DNA of 53,193 nt, taken from positions 27,749-80,941 of the forward strand of contig DKYD01000104.1 in the NCBI GenBank assembly GCA_002492335.1, read 5' to 3'. Numbering within the stretch: position 1 is the stretch's first letter; each line of letters opens with the position of its first letter. Below are positions 1 through 7,743 of the stretch, piece after piece. The translations under genes and the position numbers were made by a program. Source of the DNA: Lachnospiraceae bacterium UBA7109. Its GTDB lineage: Bacteria; Bacillota; Clostridia; Lachnospirales; Lachnospiraceae. The notes under the pieces were generated by a model, which worked only from the letters and a program-made list of their open reading frames with translations, did not search any database and was not told the origin of the DNA.

Positions 1-1335
1 TCCCACATCCGGAAGCACATGGAATAAAATCGCATGGCCCGCCTCATGAAATGCCGTAATCTTCTTTTCTTTATCAGAAATAACCCGACTCTTCTTCTCC
101 GCTCCAATGCCGACCTTTACAAACGCTTTCCTGACGTCTTCCTGTTTTAAAAACATCCGGTTTTCCTTTGCGGCAATAATTGCAGCTTCATTCAGAAGGT
201 TCTCAAGATCTGCCCCTGTAAATCCCGCCGTTGTCTGTGCGATCTGTTTTAAATCAATCTCTTCACTGAGCGGTTTGCCCTTTGCATGGACTTTGAGAAT
301 TTCTTCCCTCCCCTGAACATCCGGTCTTCCTACCATAACCTTTCTGTCAAATCGTCCCGGCCTTAAGATTGCAGGGTCAAGTATATCTACACGGTTTGTC
401 GCCGCCATGACAATAATCCCTTCATTGACTCCAAATCCATCCATCTCCACAAGAAGCTGGTTCAGGGTCTGCTCTCTCTCGTCATGTCCGCCGCCCATTC
501 CCGTACCTCTGCGTCTTGCCACAGCATCAATCTCATCAATAAATATAATACACGGTGCATTTTTCTTGGCGTCTTCAAACAAATCCCTCACACGGGAAGC
601 TCCTACGCCGACAAACATCTCCACGAAATCAGAGCCGGAAATCGTAAAGAACGGCACTCCTGCCTCACCTGCAACAGCTTTTGCAAGCAATGTTTTACCG
701 GTTCCCGGAGGTCCTACAAGAAGTACTCCTTTCGGAATTCTGGCGCCAACCTGTATATATTTCTTCGGCGTCTTCAGGAAATCCACAATTTCCTCCAGCT
801 CTTCTTTCTCTTCCTTCAGTCCTGCAACCCGTGCAAATGTAATCTTTTTATCTTCCTCCGTACTCAGACGCGCACGGCTCTTTCCAAAATTCATTGCTTT
901 GGCGTTCGCTCCGCCTCCCTGCCGGTTCATAAGGAAAAACAGCAAAAGGACACAGCCCACGGCAAGAAGCGACGGCATAACTGCTGTCAAAAACCAATTG
1001 TCTCCCGGCACATCAGACATCGTATATGCGACGTCGTTTTCCTTCAGATATTTCTGAACCTCATTTACATCGGAAACATACAAATATCTGGCGTCACCAC
1101 TTATACCCGCTTCTTCCTTCAGACGTACTTCCACCCGTCCGGTCGGAACCGCTTTATTCTGGCTTACCGTCACCTCCTCTACGTCATCTGTCTTCACCAG
1201 CTTTTCAAATGCCTGCCAGGTAATCTCATCCTCTCTCTGCTCAAACAGGTTCGTAAACCAGAATACCACAAATAAAACAATGATAAATATCAGCAGTGTT
1301 CCACCGCCAAATCCTCGGTTATGTTTTGTATTCAA
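1..1335 (-). CDS. ftsH: ATP-dependent zinc metalloprotease FtsH (C-terminus beyond window)
   Basis: Membrane-anchored AAA+ protease that degrades misfolded and regulatory membrane or cytosolic proteins. Translating the minus strand gives 445 residues without a stop. Two membrane segments (about 14-30 and 115-136) flank a small extracytoplasmic domain, followed by Walker A GPPGTGKT (about 208-215), Walker B IIFIDEID, a second region of homology, and the zinc motif HEAGH at 430-434, eleven residues before the window edge. I chose a TTG start at 1335 because AAAGGGG lies 7-8 nt upstream and the N-terminus leads directly into the first membrane helix. It is the last visible gene of the tilS-hpt-ftsH run, 14 bp after hpt, the same order as in Bacillus. 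The rest of the protease domain is outside the window. Confidence 0.97.
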   Translation of the reverse strand, partial: MNTKHNRGFGGGTLLIFIIVLFVVFWFTNLFEQREDEITWQAFEKLVKTDDVEEVTVSQNKAVPTGRVEVRLKEEAGISGDARYLYVSDVNEVQKYLKENDVAYTMSDVPGDNWFLTAVMPSLLAVGCVLLLFFLMNRQGGGANAKAMNFGKSRARLSTEEDKKITFARVAGLKEEKEELEEIVDFLKTPKKYIQVGARIPKGVLLVGPPGTGKTLLAKAVAGEAGVPFFTISGSDFVEMFVGVGASRVRDLFEDAKKNAPCIIFIDEIDAVARRRGTGMGGGHDEREQTLNQLLVEMDGFGVNEGIIVMAATNRVDILDPAILRPGRFDRKVMVGRPDVQGREEILKVHAKGKPLSEEIDLKQIAQTTAGFTGADLENLLNEAAIIAAKENRMFLKQEDVRKAFVKVGIGAEKKSRVISDKEKKITAFHEAGHAILFHVLPDVG

Positions 1336-1349
1336 TCTGCTGCCCCTTT

Positions 1350-1877
1350 CTATTCTACCCCTTCTACAATTCCAATGTATGGCAGATTTCTATATTTCTG
1401 TGCATAATCAAGTCCATACCCCACGACAAATTCATCCGGTATCTCAAAACCGGTATAGTCCACATCCACTTTTCTAACCCTTCTGTCAGGCTTATCAAGC
1501 AGCGTACACAATTTCATGCTTGCCGGATGCCTCTTTGCGAGAATCTCCAGAAGATAGGAAAGCGTTCTTCCGGAATCAATAATATCCTCCACTACAATGA
1601 CATGCTTCCCTTCCAGGGATTCATCCAGGTCTTTTGCAATCTTCACAACGCCGCTGGAGGACGTGCCGTCCCCATAGCTGCTCACACTCATAAAATCCAG
1701 TGATACCGGCACGGAAATACGCTTTGCAAGCTCACACATAAAAAACACTCCGCCCTTCAGTACACAGATTAAATGCACCTGCTTTCCTGCATAATCTTCA
1801 CTGATCTGTCTTCCCATCTCTTTAATTCTTGCTGCAACTTCTTCTTCACTGAACATAATTTTAATTGTCTCTGCCAT
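1350..1877 (-). CDS. hpt: Hypoxanthine-guanine phosphoribosyltransferase
   Basis: Purine salvage enzyme of 175 residues; it transfers phosphoribose from PRPP to hypoxanthine or guanine in the cytoplasm. The type I PRPP-binding loop VIVVEDIIDSGRT is present and the length is normal for the family. The open frame continues upstream to 2033, but AAGGAG 8 nt before the ATG at 1877, and homology beginning at MAETIKI, fix the start here. The gene overlaps the end of tilS by 17 bp, which suggests translational coupling, and is followed after 14 bp by ftsH. Confidence 0.96.
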   Translation of the reverse strand: MAETIKIMFSEEEVAARIKEMGRQISEDYAGKQVHLICVLKGGVFFMCELAKRISVPVSLDFMSVSSYGDGTSSSGVVKIAKDLDESLEGKHVIVVEDIIDSGRTLSYLLEILAKRHPASMKLCTLLDKPDRRVRKVDVDYTGFEIPDEFVVGYGLDYAQKYRNLPYIGIVEGVE

Positions 1878-3222
1878 AATTTTCTCCTTTGTATAATTGT
1901 ATTTCCAAAATTCTTTTGGTTCTTTCTGTAATCTGATACATCTGATTCTGACGACGCCCCACGATCCACATAACATGTGAGCCATCCGCCGCAAGCCATA
2001 TCGCATCACGCTCACTTTGCGGAATTTTCTCATTTATAAAATACTGCTTCAGCTTCTGCGTATTTCCGGCTTTATCTATCGTAATATAATCGCCAGGCTG
2101 CCTGTGCCTGATTTTTACAGTATTTTTAATTATATCATAATCAAACCATTTCGTGTAGGGATTTTCCGGAAATACTTCATTCTTTTCTCCACGTTCCATA
2201 ATTCGAAAGATAAATTCTCCCTCCTCCGGCATCGTTTCCTTTCCCTGTCCTTTATAAACTCTTAATCCTTCATAGCATCTGACAGCAGTGATATCATAAG
2301 GGAGCTGCACTCTCCTTCCAACCTGCTTTTCCAACAGGTCTTCCAGTAATTTAACATGGACCGCTTCAATATCTTTACTTCTCCCGGCTGTTTCACAGAT
2401 AATCTGATGCAGCACATACGGCTGAAGCGCAGCGGCGATCTGCCGGTATTTGTCTTCCTCAAGCGTGGTCTCCCCCGGCTTTCTATGCTCTGTACATATA
2501 TTCTTTGCACGCGCCGCCTCCTCCTCTATATATTCGCCAAGCGCCCGCATCCGTTCCGCTGTTTCCGCGATATGAGCCGTTGCCTGTTCATTCAGATTCT
2601 CTTCCAGATAAGGGATCACCTGATTGCGGATCTTATTTCTCGTATAAACATTTTCCAGATTTGTCTCATCCGTACAATAGGATATTCCCCAATTTTTCAG
2701 ATATGATTCAATTTCTGTACGTTTCACACACAAAAACGGATGAATCCACACCCCTGATACAGGCGCTATCCCTCCCAGGCCCTTCAGTCCGGTTCCCCTG
2801 CATAAATTCCATAAAAGTGTTTCTGCATTATCATTCAAATGATGCGCAAGCGCAATTTTGCTCCCGCCCTTTTCCTTAAACACCTGTTCAAATGCGGTTC
2901 TCCTCACCTGCCGCCCGGCTTCTTCTAACGTAAGTCCCTGTTCATTTGCAAATTTCCCTACGTCCTTGCGAAAAGTAACAAGCTCCACATGCTCCCGGCT
3001 GCACACTTCTCTTACATACGCTTCATCATGGTCTGCACTTTCACCGCGGAGGCCATGATGCACATGGACTGCCGTAAGCGTAAACGGAATCTCCTTCTGC
3101 AGCCTGAGAAGCACGAAAAGAAGGCATATGGAATCTGCGCCTCCTGATATGCCCGCAATCACGTTATCATCACCCGTAAGCATATGATATTTTGCAACAT
3201 ACGCTTTTACTTTTTGATACAT
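1861..3222 (-). CDS. tilS: tRNA(Ile)-lysidine synthetase TilS
   Basis: Modifies C34 of the minor tRNA-Ile (CAU) to lysidine using ATP and lysine, which switches it to AUA decoding; essential. The PP-loop motif SGGADS is at residues 26-31 of 453, followed by the HHGLRGESADHD and AHHLNDNAETLL segments typical of TilS. The C-terminal TilS domain (about 370-450, HRQPGD and LKQYFINEKIP) is also present, so the protein is full length. AAGGGA precedes the ATG at 3222. It lies between spoIIE and hpt as in Bacillus. Confidence 0.96.
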   Translation of the reverse strand: MYQKVKAYVAKYHMLTGDDNVIAGISGGADSICLLFVLLRLQKEIPFTLTAVHVHHGLRGESADHDEAYVREVCSREHVELVTFRKDVGKFANEQGLTLEEAGRQVRRTAFEQVFKEKGGSKIALAHHLNDNAETLLWNLCRGTGLKGLGGIAPVSGVWIHPFLCVKRTEIESYLKNWGISYCTDETNLENVYTRNKIRNQVIPYLEENLNEQATAHIAETAERMRALGEYIEEEAARAKNICTEHRKPGETTLEEDKYRQIAAALQPYVLHQIICETAGRSKDIEAVHVKLLEDLLEKQVGRRVQLPYDITAVRCYEGLRVYKGQGKETMPEEGEFIFRIMERGEKNEVFPENPYTKWFDYDIIKNTVKIRHRQPGDYITIDKAGNTQKLKQYFINEKIPQSERDAIWLAADGSHVMWIVGRRQNQMYQITERTKRILEIQLYKGENYGRDN

Positions 3223-3313
3223 TTATCCAATCCCTTGCTTCCGTATATTTTGATCATCTCTTTCCATTAAATATATATAAAATCCTTTCAAAAAGCAAGT
3301 CTTCCCATATTTT

Positions 3314-4717
3314 CTATAATTTCCACATCCCGATTACCAACACTGTCATATCATCAAGCGGCAGTTCACCGGAGCGTTCCAATACCTTTCCAAGAATGTA
3401 ATGTGCCAGTTCTCCCGGATTCTGCAGCTGTGTATCTTCTATCAATTTACTTATAAATTCCTCCTGTCCATCTACCGGAACTGCATCTGTCACCCCATCC
3501 GTCAGCATGATCACAAAATCCCCGGATTCCAACTGTTTCGTCACGGTCTCGACCTCTAAATCCTGAATAACGCCAATCGGGAGCGCCACTGAATGAATTT
3601 TCTCCACCTTTTTCCCCCGCTTAATATAAGTTGCCGCGGCGCCTGCCTTTACAAACTCGCATGTCCCATCGTATAAATCAAATAAGCTGACGTCAATCGT
3701 CGAAAAGCGGACGTCTTCCCGTCCGATCACCAACGCTGTATTCATAATCTGGACTGCTGTTTTCACCGGGAACCCGGCATTCAGAAGCTCCTCCAGAAGC
3801 TCTACCACCATAGCACTGTCCCGGAAAGCTTCTTCCCCGGAACCCATGCCATCAGAAAGCGCGACTCCCTTCTTCCCACCCGGCAGATTGGTCATAAGAA
3901 AGGTGTCTCCAGATATCGTATCACAATCCTTTCCAATCTTTGCAACGCCCTGCAGCGTATGGTATCTGGCCCCCTCCACGCAGGCCACCGTGCAATATTC
4001 GTCTCCGATCACCGGACGTTCCCCCTGCTGCGGTATCATCACCCTTCCTACAATATCACCCACCTCTGCCGCCAGCTCCTTCACCGGTATCACATGCCCC
4101 CTGGATGCTTTTATGGTAAGATGTATCTCATAGCGCCCCTGAGGTGTAATATAAAATACGGAGGACAGCATCCGTATCCCTGATTTTTTCAAATGAGTCT
4201 TTATTTTTTTCTCCAAATGATTATCTTCAAAAATCCCCGCATCCAGTTCCCTTGTTGTACACTGAATTGTCTTTGCAAAATAATCAAGCTGGCTCGCATA
4301 TCCTTCTCTGTTCTGAACCAGCTTGTTTGTCCACATCAGCTTTTGTTTTGCATTTTCATAGTTTTCCAGTGTTTCTCTCAAAAACCGCGGCGCCATCATA
4401 CATTGTTTCTGAAGATTCCTCTTCAACTCCACATTCAACTCCGCCCCATATTCCTCCGCAGCACTCAGAATATCATACATCATACGGTATGTATCCAGCC
4501 TTTTTTCCCCCAGGCAGCTCTCTTTCCTTTCACATCCTTCGCACACCTTCTCTGTCACTTTACGGAACATTGTTTCATTCTCTTCCTTCGTAAATGCAAC
4601 TCTGTAATCTGCAAGCCCTGCAAAAGTACTGGAAACAGACTTCAGCGACTCTGCCAGCTTGTCCATCTGTATAACATACGGATTCATAAATACCGTCTTT
4701 TCTTTTACATCCGGCAT
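3314..4717 (-). CDS. spoIIE: SpoIIE-type PP2C phosphatase, lacking the membrane domain
   Basis: Stage II sporulation serine phosphatase. In the family it dephosphorylates SpoIIAA and so releases sigma-F in the forespore. The C-terminal PP2C domain is clear: ALSDGMGSGEEAF (metal Asp near residue 289) and LTDGVTDA near the end, finishing DDMTVLVIGMWKL. The usual N-terminal ten membrane helices of Bacillus SpoIIE (about 820 aa) are absent; the N-terminus is soluble and has a CxxCxxxxxC-like cluster (CEGCERKESC). An in-frame ATG at 4747 has no ribosome site, whereas GGGAG lies 8 nt before the ATG at 4717, giving 467 aa. A terminator stands between it and divIC, so it probably has its own promoter. 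Confidence 0.9.
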   Translation of the reverse strand: MPDVKEKTVFMNPYVIQMDKLAESLKSVSSTFAGLADYRVAFTKEENETMFRKVTEKVCEGCERKESCLGEKRLDTYRMMYDILSAAEEYGAELNVELKRNLQKQCMMAPRFLRETLENYENAKQKLMWTNKLVQNREGYASQLDYFAKTIQCTTRELDAGIFEDNHLEKKIKTHLKKSGIRMLSSVFYITPQGRYEIHLTIKASRGHVIPVKELAAEVGDIVGRVMIPQQGERPVIGDEYCTVACVEGARYHTLQGVAKIGKDCDTISGDTFLMTNLPGGKKGVALSDGMGSGEEAFRDSAMVVELLEELLNAGFPVKTAVQIMNTALVIGREDVRFSTIDVSLFDLYDGTCEFVKAGAAATYIKRGKKVEKIHSVALPIGVIQDLEVETVTKQLESGDFVIMLTDGVTDAVPVDGQEEFISKLIEDTQLQNPGELAHYILGKVLERSGELPLDDMTVLVIGMWKL

Positions 4718-4755
4718 CTTAATACTCCCTTCTACACGTGTTCCCATTTACATGC

Positions 4756-4787
4756 ACAAAAAGCTCCGGACATCATGTCCGAAGCTT
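4756..4787 (-). terminator. Rho-independent terminator after divIC
   Basis: Arms at 4761-4773 and 4775-4787 pair over 13 bp with one mismatch. On the minus strand the stem is followed by a run of T (4756-4760). It separates the yabP-yabQ-divIC group from spoIIE. Confidence 0.8.
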
Positions 4788-4816
4788 TATCTCATGTATT
4801 TTCACATATTGCCTGG

Positions 4817-5140
4817 TTACTCAGCTTTAAAAATAATCTCGTTTTCATTCACCAGACCCAGTTTTTCTTTTGCCAGCTCTTCTACATACTCATCTGTATT
4901 AATATATTTTTCCAGATCATCAATCTCAGCGGTTCTCTGCTCTTCCTCTTCAATCCGCTGTTCAAGCTCTTCTATCTGCTCGCAGTACTCTTCATCCTTT
5001 GCGCGAAGCGTAATTCCATTCGCAGATACAACCGCCGCCAACAGGATAATCACTGCACTGACAGCAAGCATACTTCTTCTATGCTGGCTCGCCCGTCTCT
5101 TCTGACGAACAGACCGTCTTCTCCTATTTTTCCTATTCAT
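4817..5140 (-). CDS. divIC: Septum formation initiator, DivIC/FtsB family
   Basis: Small bitopic division protein that belongs to the FtsL-DivIB-DivIC complex at the septum. The 107 residues show a very basic N-terminus (MNRKNRRRR and following), one membrane helix (about 25-44) and a heptad-rich acidic coiled coil ending in the typical segment AKEKLGLVNENEIIF. An upstream in-frame GTG (5149) lies inside the likely ribosome site AAGGGTGAG, so the ATG at 5140 is preferred. It lies downstream of yabQ, as in Bacillus. Confidence 0.9.
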   Translation of the reverse strand: MNRKNRRRRSVRQKRRASQHRRSMLAVSAVIILLAAVVSANGITLRAKDEEYCEQIEELEQRIEEEEQRTAEIDDLEKYINTDEYVEELAKEKLGLVNENEIIFKAE

Positions 5141-5175
5141 TCTACTCACCCTTATAATCTCCCAACAGTAATTTA

Positions 5176-5204
5176 ATATTACCCTTTTTCTTTCGGGTGC
5201 GCAA
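5176..5204 (-). promoter_or_regulatory. Possible sigma-A promoter for divIC
   Basis: TTGCGC (5199-5204) and TAATAT (5176-5181), 17 bp apart on the minus strand, upstream of divIC. The boxes are moderate matches only. It would allow divIC to be expressed in growth independently of the sporulation genes upstream. Confidence 0.35.
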
Positions 5205-5214
5205 TAGGTTTCTT

Positions 5215-5532
5215 TTATTTTTTGTTATTTTTATGTAGAAATTTTTCTTGTATTTTTTGCATTTTTCGCAGTAACAAAGTTGCCAGAAATACTCCTGCTA
5301 CAATACCTAGTACAAAATACCAGCGTATACTACCATTACTGGTTTGGTAAATCTGCACAAAGAAATAAAAAGCAATTCCAAGCCAGAACAAAACATCCTC
5401 AATACCTGTTACAATAAGGCTGTGCTTGAAAATTTCCCGGACACATTCCAGACACCGGTAGATCAGACGCGCGTTCATTCCGGAAATCACCGCTACCACA
5501 AATGTAATGAATTCCTTCTCTATTCCCGGCAT
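5215..5532 (-). CDS. yabQ: Spore cortex biosynthesis protein YabQ
   Basis: Sporulation membrane protein of 105 residues that in Bacillus is needed for cortex formation and localises to the forespore outer membrane. Membrane helices appear around residues 8-20, 45-65 and 72-90, followed by a basic tail (FLHKNNKK). The central RLIYRCLECVREIFKH stretch and the position directly after yabP (3 bp apart) support the call. No catalytic motif is expected in this family. Confidence 0.88.
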   Translation of the reverse strand: MPGIEKEFITFVVAVISGMNARLIYRCLECVREIFKHSLIVTGIEDVLFWLGIAFYFFVQIYQTSNGSIRWYFVLGIVAGVFLATLLLRKMQKIQEKFLHKNNKK

Positions 5533-5535
5533 ATA

Positions 5536-5820
5536 TCACCTGAACAATTTGGAAAACAGATTCTCACCCTGCTTTGCCACAGTATGAACTTCCGAATAAG
5601 CAATGCTGTCTATATTTCCTGCCAGATCAACTTCTCCTTTTTCAAGACTCAGACGATTCACATGCAGGTCAGTCCCCTTCACCATCAGCATCCCCTGCTC
5701 CGTCTCCAGCAATATTTCATTCAAATCAAACGAAAGTACGTCAAGCACCCCCGTCACCATACTTGTTTTCCGGTTATTTATAACAAGCTTATGCCCTTTT
5801 TGTACCGTTCTTTCTTCCAT
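5536..5820 (-). CDS. yabP: Sporulation protein YabP
   Basis: Small YabP/YqfC-family protein, 94 residues from the ATG at 5820, required for spore coat/cortex assembly in Bacillus. The family pattern NNRKTSMVTGVLDVLSFDLNEILLETEQG, here mentioned only by its ends NNRK and ETEQG, is followed by LMVKGTDLHVNRLSLEKGEVDLAGNI-type sequence. An alternative GTG at 5829 is in frame but sits only 2 nt after the AAAGG ribosome site. That site lies in a hairpin arm (5828-5860). The gene starts a yabP-yabQ-divIC run. Confidence 0.88.
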   Translation of the reverse strand: MEERTVQKGHKLVINNRKTSMVTGVLDVLSFDLNEILLETEQGMLMVKGTDLHVNRLSLEKGEVDLAGNIDSIAYSEVHTVAKQGENLFSKLFR

Positions 5821-5827
5821 AAATCTC

Positions 5828-5860
5828 ACAACCTTTCTTAGTAATCATATGAAAGGTTGT
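5828..5860 (-). promoter_or_regulatory. Perfect 10-bp hairpin covering the yabP ribosome site
   Basis: ACAACCTTTC and GAAAGGTTGT (5828-5837 and 5851-5860) are perfect inverted repeats with a 13-nt loop, between rqcP and yabP. On the minus strand the 3' arm contains AAAGG, the only plausible ribosome site for yabP. No T-run follows, so it is not a standard terminator. It could limit yabP translation on read-through messages from rqcP. Confidence 0.5.
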
Positions 5861-5869
5861 TCCCTTTTA

Positions 5870-6109
5870 TTACAAATATCTGAACAAGTCTTTTGCTTCT
5901 TCCTTCTTTGTTGTTTCCTGAATATCAAGGACTTCTGCTTTCACCGTTTTTAATCCGAATTGTATCTCGATAATATCGCCCGGTTTCACCTTTACAGACG
6001 CCTTTGCAGTTTTCCCGTTCACAAGTACTCTTCCTGCGTCGCATGCTTCATTGGCAACCGTCCTGCGCTTAATCAAACGGGATACCTTCAAAAATTTATC
6101 CAGTCTCAT
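5870..6109 (-). CDS. rqcP: S4-domain RNA-binding protein RqcP (YabO/Hsp15 family)
   Basis: A 79-residue protein that is almost entirely one S4 RNA-binding domain (MRLDKFLKVSRLIKRRT, then AGRVLVNGKTAKAS). In Firmicutes, RqcP works with RqcH on stalled 50S subunits in ribosome-associated quality control, helping alanine tailing. The ATG at 6109 follows GGGAGGAATT. A TTG farther upstream would include that ribosome site, so it was rejected. It follows hup after a terminator and precedes yabP. Confidence 0.9.
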   Translation of the reverse strand: MRLDKFLKVSRLIKRRTVANEACDAGRVLVNGKTAKASVKVKPGDIIEIQFGLKTVKAEVLDIQETTKKEEAKDLFRYL

Positions 6110-6122
6110 AATTCCTCCCACC

Positions 6123-6155
6123 AAAAAAGACGGAGACCGTTACAACTCTCCGCCT
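6123..6155 (-). terminator. Terminator after hup
   Basis: Minus-strand stem of 9 bp with one G-U pair (6128-6136 with 6147-6155), followed by TTTTTT. It lies between hup and rqcP, so the abundant hup message probably ends here while part of it reads through. Confidence 0.75.
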
Positions 6156-6179
6156 TTAAAATATATCCATCTATACTTC

Positions 6180-6455
6180 TTACTTATTAACAGCATCCTT
6201 TAATGCCTTACCAGCTTTGAATTTCGGTGCCTTACAAGCTGCAATCTTCATTGTCTTTCCTGTCTGTGGGTTTCTGCCCTCTCTTGCAGCTCTTTCAGAC
6301 GTTTCAAAAGTGCCAAATCCGACTAACTGAATCTTGTTTCCTTTCTTTAATTCTTCTGTAACTACATCAACAAAAGCTTTTAATGCTTTTTCAGAATCCT
6401 TTTTAGACAATTCAGCCTGGCTGGCAACAGCTGCAATTAACTCTGTTCTGTTCAT
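6180..6455 (-). CDS. hup: DNA-binding protein HU
   Basis: Histone-like nucleoid protein of 91 residues that bends DNA as a dimer. It has the family start MNRTELIAAVA, the core VGFGTFETSERAAREGRNPQTG and the FKAGKALKDAVN end; length is standard. AAGAGGAGG stands before the ATG, and a strong consensus promoter lies 54 bp upstream, fitting an abundant protein. It is the first gene of the conserved block reaching to ftsH. Confidence 0.97.
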   Translation of the reverse strand: MNRTELIAAVASQAELSKKDSEKALKAFVDVVTEELKKGNKIQLVGFGTFETSERAAREGRNPQTGKTMKIAACKAPKFKAGKALKDAVNK

Positions 6456-6508
6456 GGATATTTTTCCTCCTCTTGTTTAAATCTCTGGGCAAATCGCCTC
6501 TAATTATT

Positions 6509-6537
6509 GTTATACCTGTTTTCGCTGTGTTTGTCAA
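6509..6537 (-). promoter_or_regulatory. Strong sigma-A promoter for hup
   Basis: Minus strand: TTGACA (6532-6537), 17-bp spacer, TATAAC (6509-6514). An almost perfect vegetative promoter. Confidence 0.85.
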
Positions 6538-6608
6538 GGCAATTTGCTACTTTTGCCCATATATGAAAGGAAAAAGTGTATTCATTCTGGCACACCCATC
6601 CGCTGCAG

Positions 6609-7607
6609 CTAAACAGTTACAAAAACATTCTTGAGAAATCTCTCTTTTTCCTCTGTCTGGCGAACTGCCATGTTCATCTTTTCTATATTCTTCACCGATA
6701 TCCACGCTTTATTCGAACGATAATAAGAATCCGCAATTTTCCAGAATTTTTCCGGATAAGTAAGACGAAGCTTCAGGTATTCTATTTCCTTTTTATTTAA
6801 CGGTTTTATCGCAGAATATGCATTCATAATACTATCCCCCAGCCTTTCTCTCCAGCCGTGCTTTTCCATCACTTTTCTCAGAAAATAATACAAATCCTCT
6901 GTCTGCACCCCTTTTTTCATTCTGTCAAAATTAACTGTCATCATTTCAGGCGGAGCAGAGGCCTGTGTAATCAACAGATTGTGGTAATTGTATTCTCCAT
7001 GTATAATATGCGATTCCCGGATGCTTTCCTGATACAGTTCATCATAATCAGACTCTTCCAGCATACTCAATGCAGTATCCGCCAGGTAATACATTTTATC
7101 AAAATATTTCAAAAACACAAATTCAAATTCTCCCTTCGGAGAAACCCCTCTTATAAACTTCCGCACCTTTTTAAGCTCACGATTATGACGCATATACTCT
7201 TCTTTTAAATGCATGACAGTCGGCACATGATTCTCCATTTCTTTTCTCATCAGAATATGTAGCTTTGCAAGATTTCCGGCCGCCTTCAAGAGTTCCGCTG
7301 TGTTGTGCACATTGCATTCCCGGCCATAGGACCACTGCCTGAGCAGATATTTATCCCCGGTCTGCGAAAGGCTTACGTATTCTCCTTCCCGGTTTTTTAT
7401 CGGATAATCTGCCTTCACATACCCCTGGCCAGCAAGATATTCGTATAACTCAAAAAGTGCGGGAAGCTTCGCCGATGAAACAGCCACCTCTTTTAATATT
7501 AATAATCCTTTATCCGTATCGCATAAAATAGCACCCCTTGTTTTACGGGTGCTGTCTGCCACAATATCGTATTGCTCCAATACGCTGTCTCGCTCATATT
7601 CCTGCAT
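6609..7607 (-). CDS. CotS-family spore coat protein (kinase-like fold)
   Basis: 332-residue protein of the CotS/YutH group, which has an aminoglycoside phosphotransferase/kinase-like fold. Seen are a kinase-like N-lobe with LLILKEV, a catalytic-loop-like HGEYNYHN near residue 210, and VNFDRMKKG in the place of the metal-binding DFD. The start at 7607 follows GGGGAGAG; an in-frame codon 15 nt upstream lacks a ribosome site. In Bacillus, CotS is an inner coat component. Whether this copy is catalytically active is not known. A possible mother-cell sigma promoter lies just upstream. Confidence 0.78.
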   Translation of the reverse strand: MQEYERDSVLEQYDIVADSTRKTRGAILCDTDKGLLILKEVAVSSAKLPALFELYEYLAGQGYVKADYPIKNREGEYVSLSQTGDKYLLRQWSYGRECNVHNTAELLKAAGNLAKLHILMRKEMENHVPTVMHLKEEYMRHNRELKKVRKFIRGVSPKGEFEFVFLKYFDKMYYLADTALSMLEESDYDELYQESIRESHIIHGEYNYHNLLITQASAPPEMMTVNFDRMKKGVQTEDLYYFLRKVMEKHGWRERLGDSIMNAYSAIKPLNKKEIEYLKLRLTYPEKFWKIADSYYRSNKAWISVKNIEKMNMAVRQTEEKERFLKNVFVTV

Positions 7608-7642
7608 AACTCTCCCCTGCACTTCACATTACATATTCTCTC

Positions 7643-7651
7643 TATCGTATG
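7643..7651 (-). promoter_or_regulatory. Possible sigma-E/sigma-K -10 element of the cotS-like gene
   Basis: CATACGATA on the minus strand fits the sigma-K -10 pattern CATAnnnTA and is one mismatch from the sigma-E pattern CATACAnT. It lies 36 nt before the start codon of a spore coat gene. No clear -35 was found. Confidence 0.4.
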
Positions 7652-7687
7652 TGAAAAAAAACAGAAATAGACCTGAAACCAAAAAAT

Positions 7688-7713
7688 AAAGAATGTGCCT
7701 TAGCACATTCTTT
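7688..7713 (-). terminator. Terminator after proS
   Basis: AAAGAATGTGC and GCACATTCTTT form a perfect 11-bp stem with a 4-nt loop; on the minus strand TTTATTTTTT follows. A second small hairpin (GAACCTG/CAGGTTC, 7719-7735) precedes it. Confidence 0.85.
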
Positions 7714-7743
7714 CATCCGAACCTGAAACAGGTTCACTCATTA

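Noticed and set aside
407..1275. Long plus-strand frames opposite ftsH
   Set aside because: Shadows of the ftsH reading frame, which shows AAA and zinc-protease motifs throughout.
4692..4747. Upstream ATG (4747) as start of spoIIE
   Set aside because: No ribosome site, next to a terminator; the ATG at 4717 has GGGAG at the right distance.
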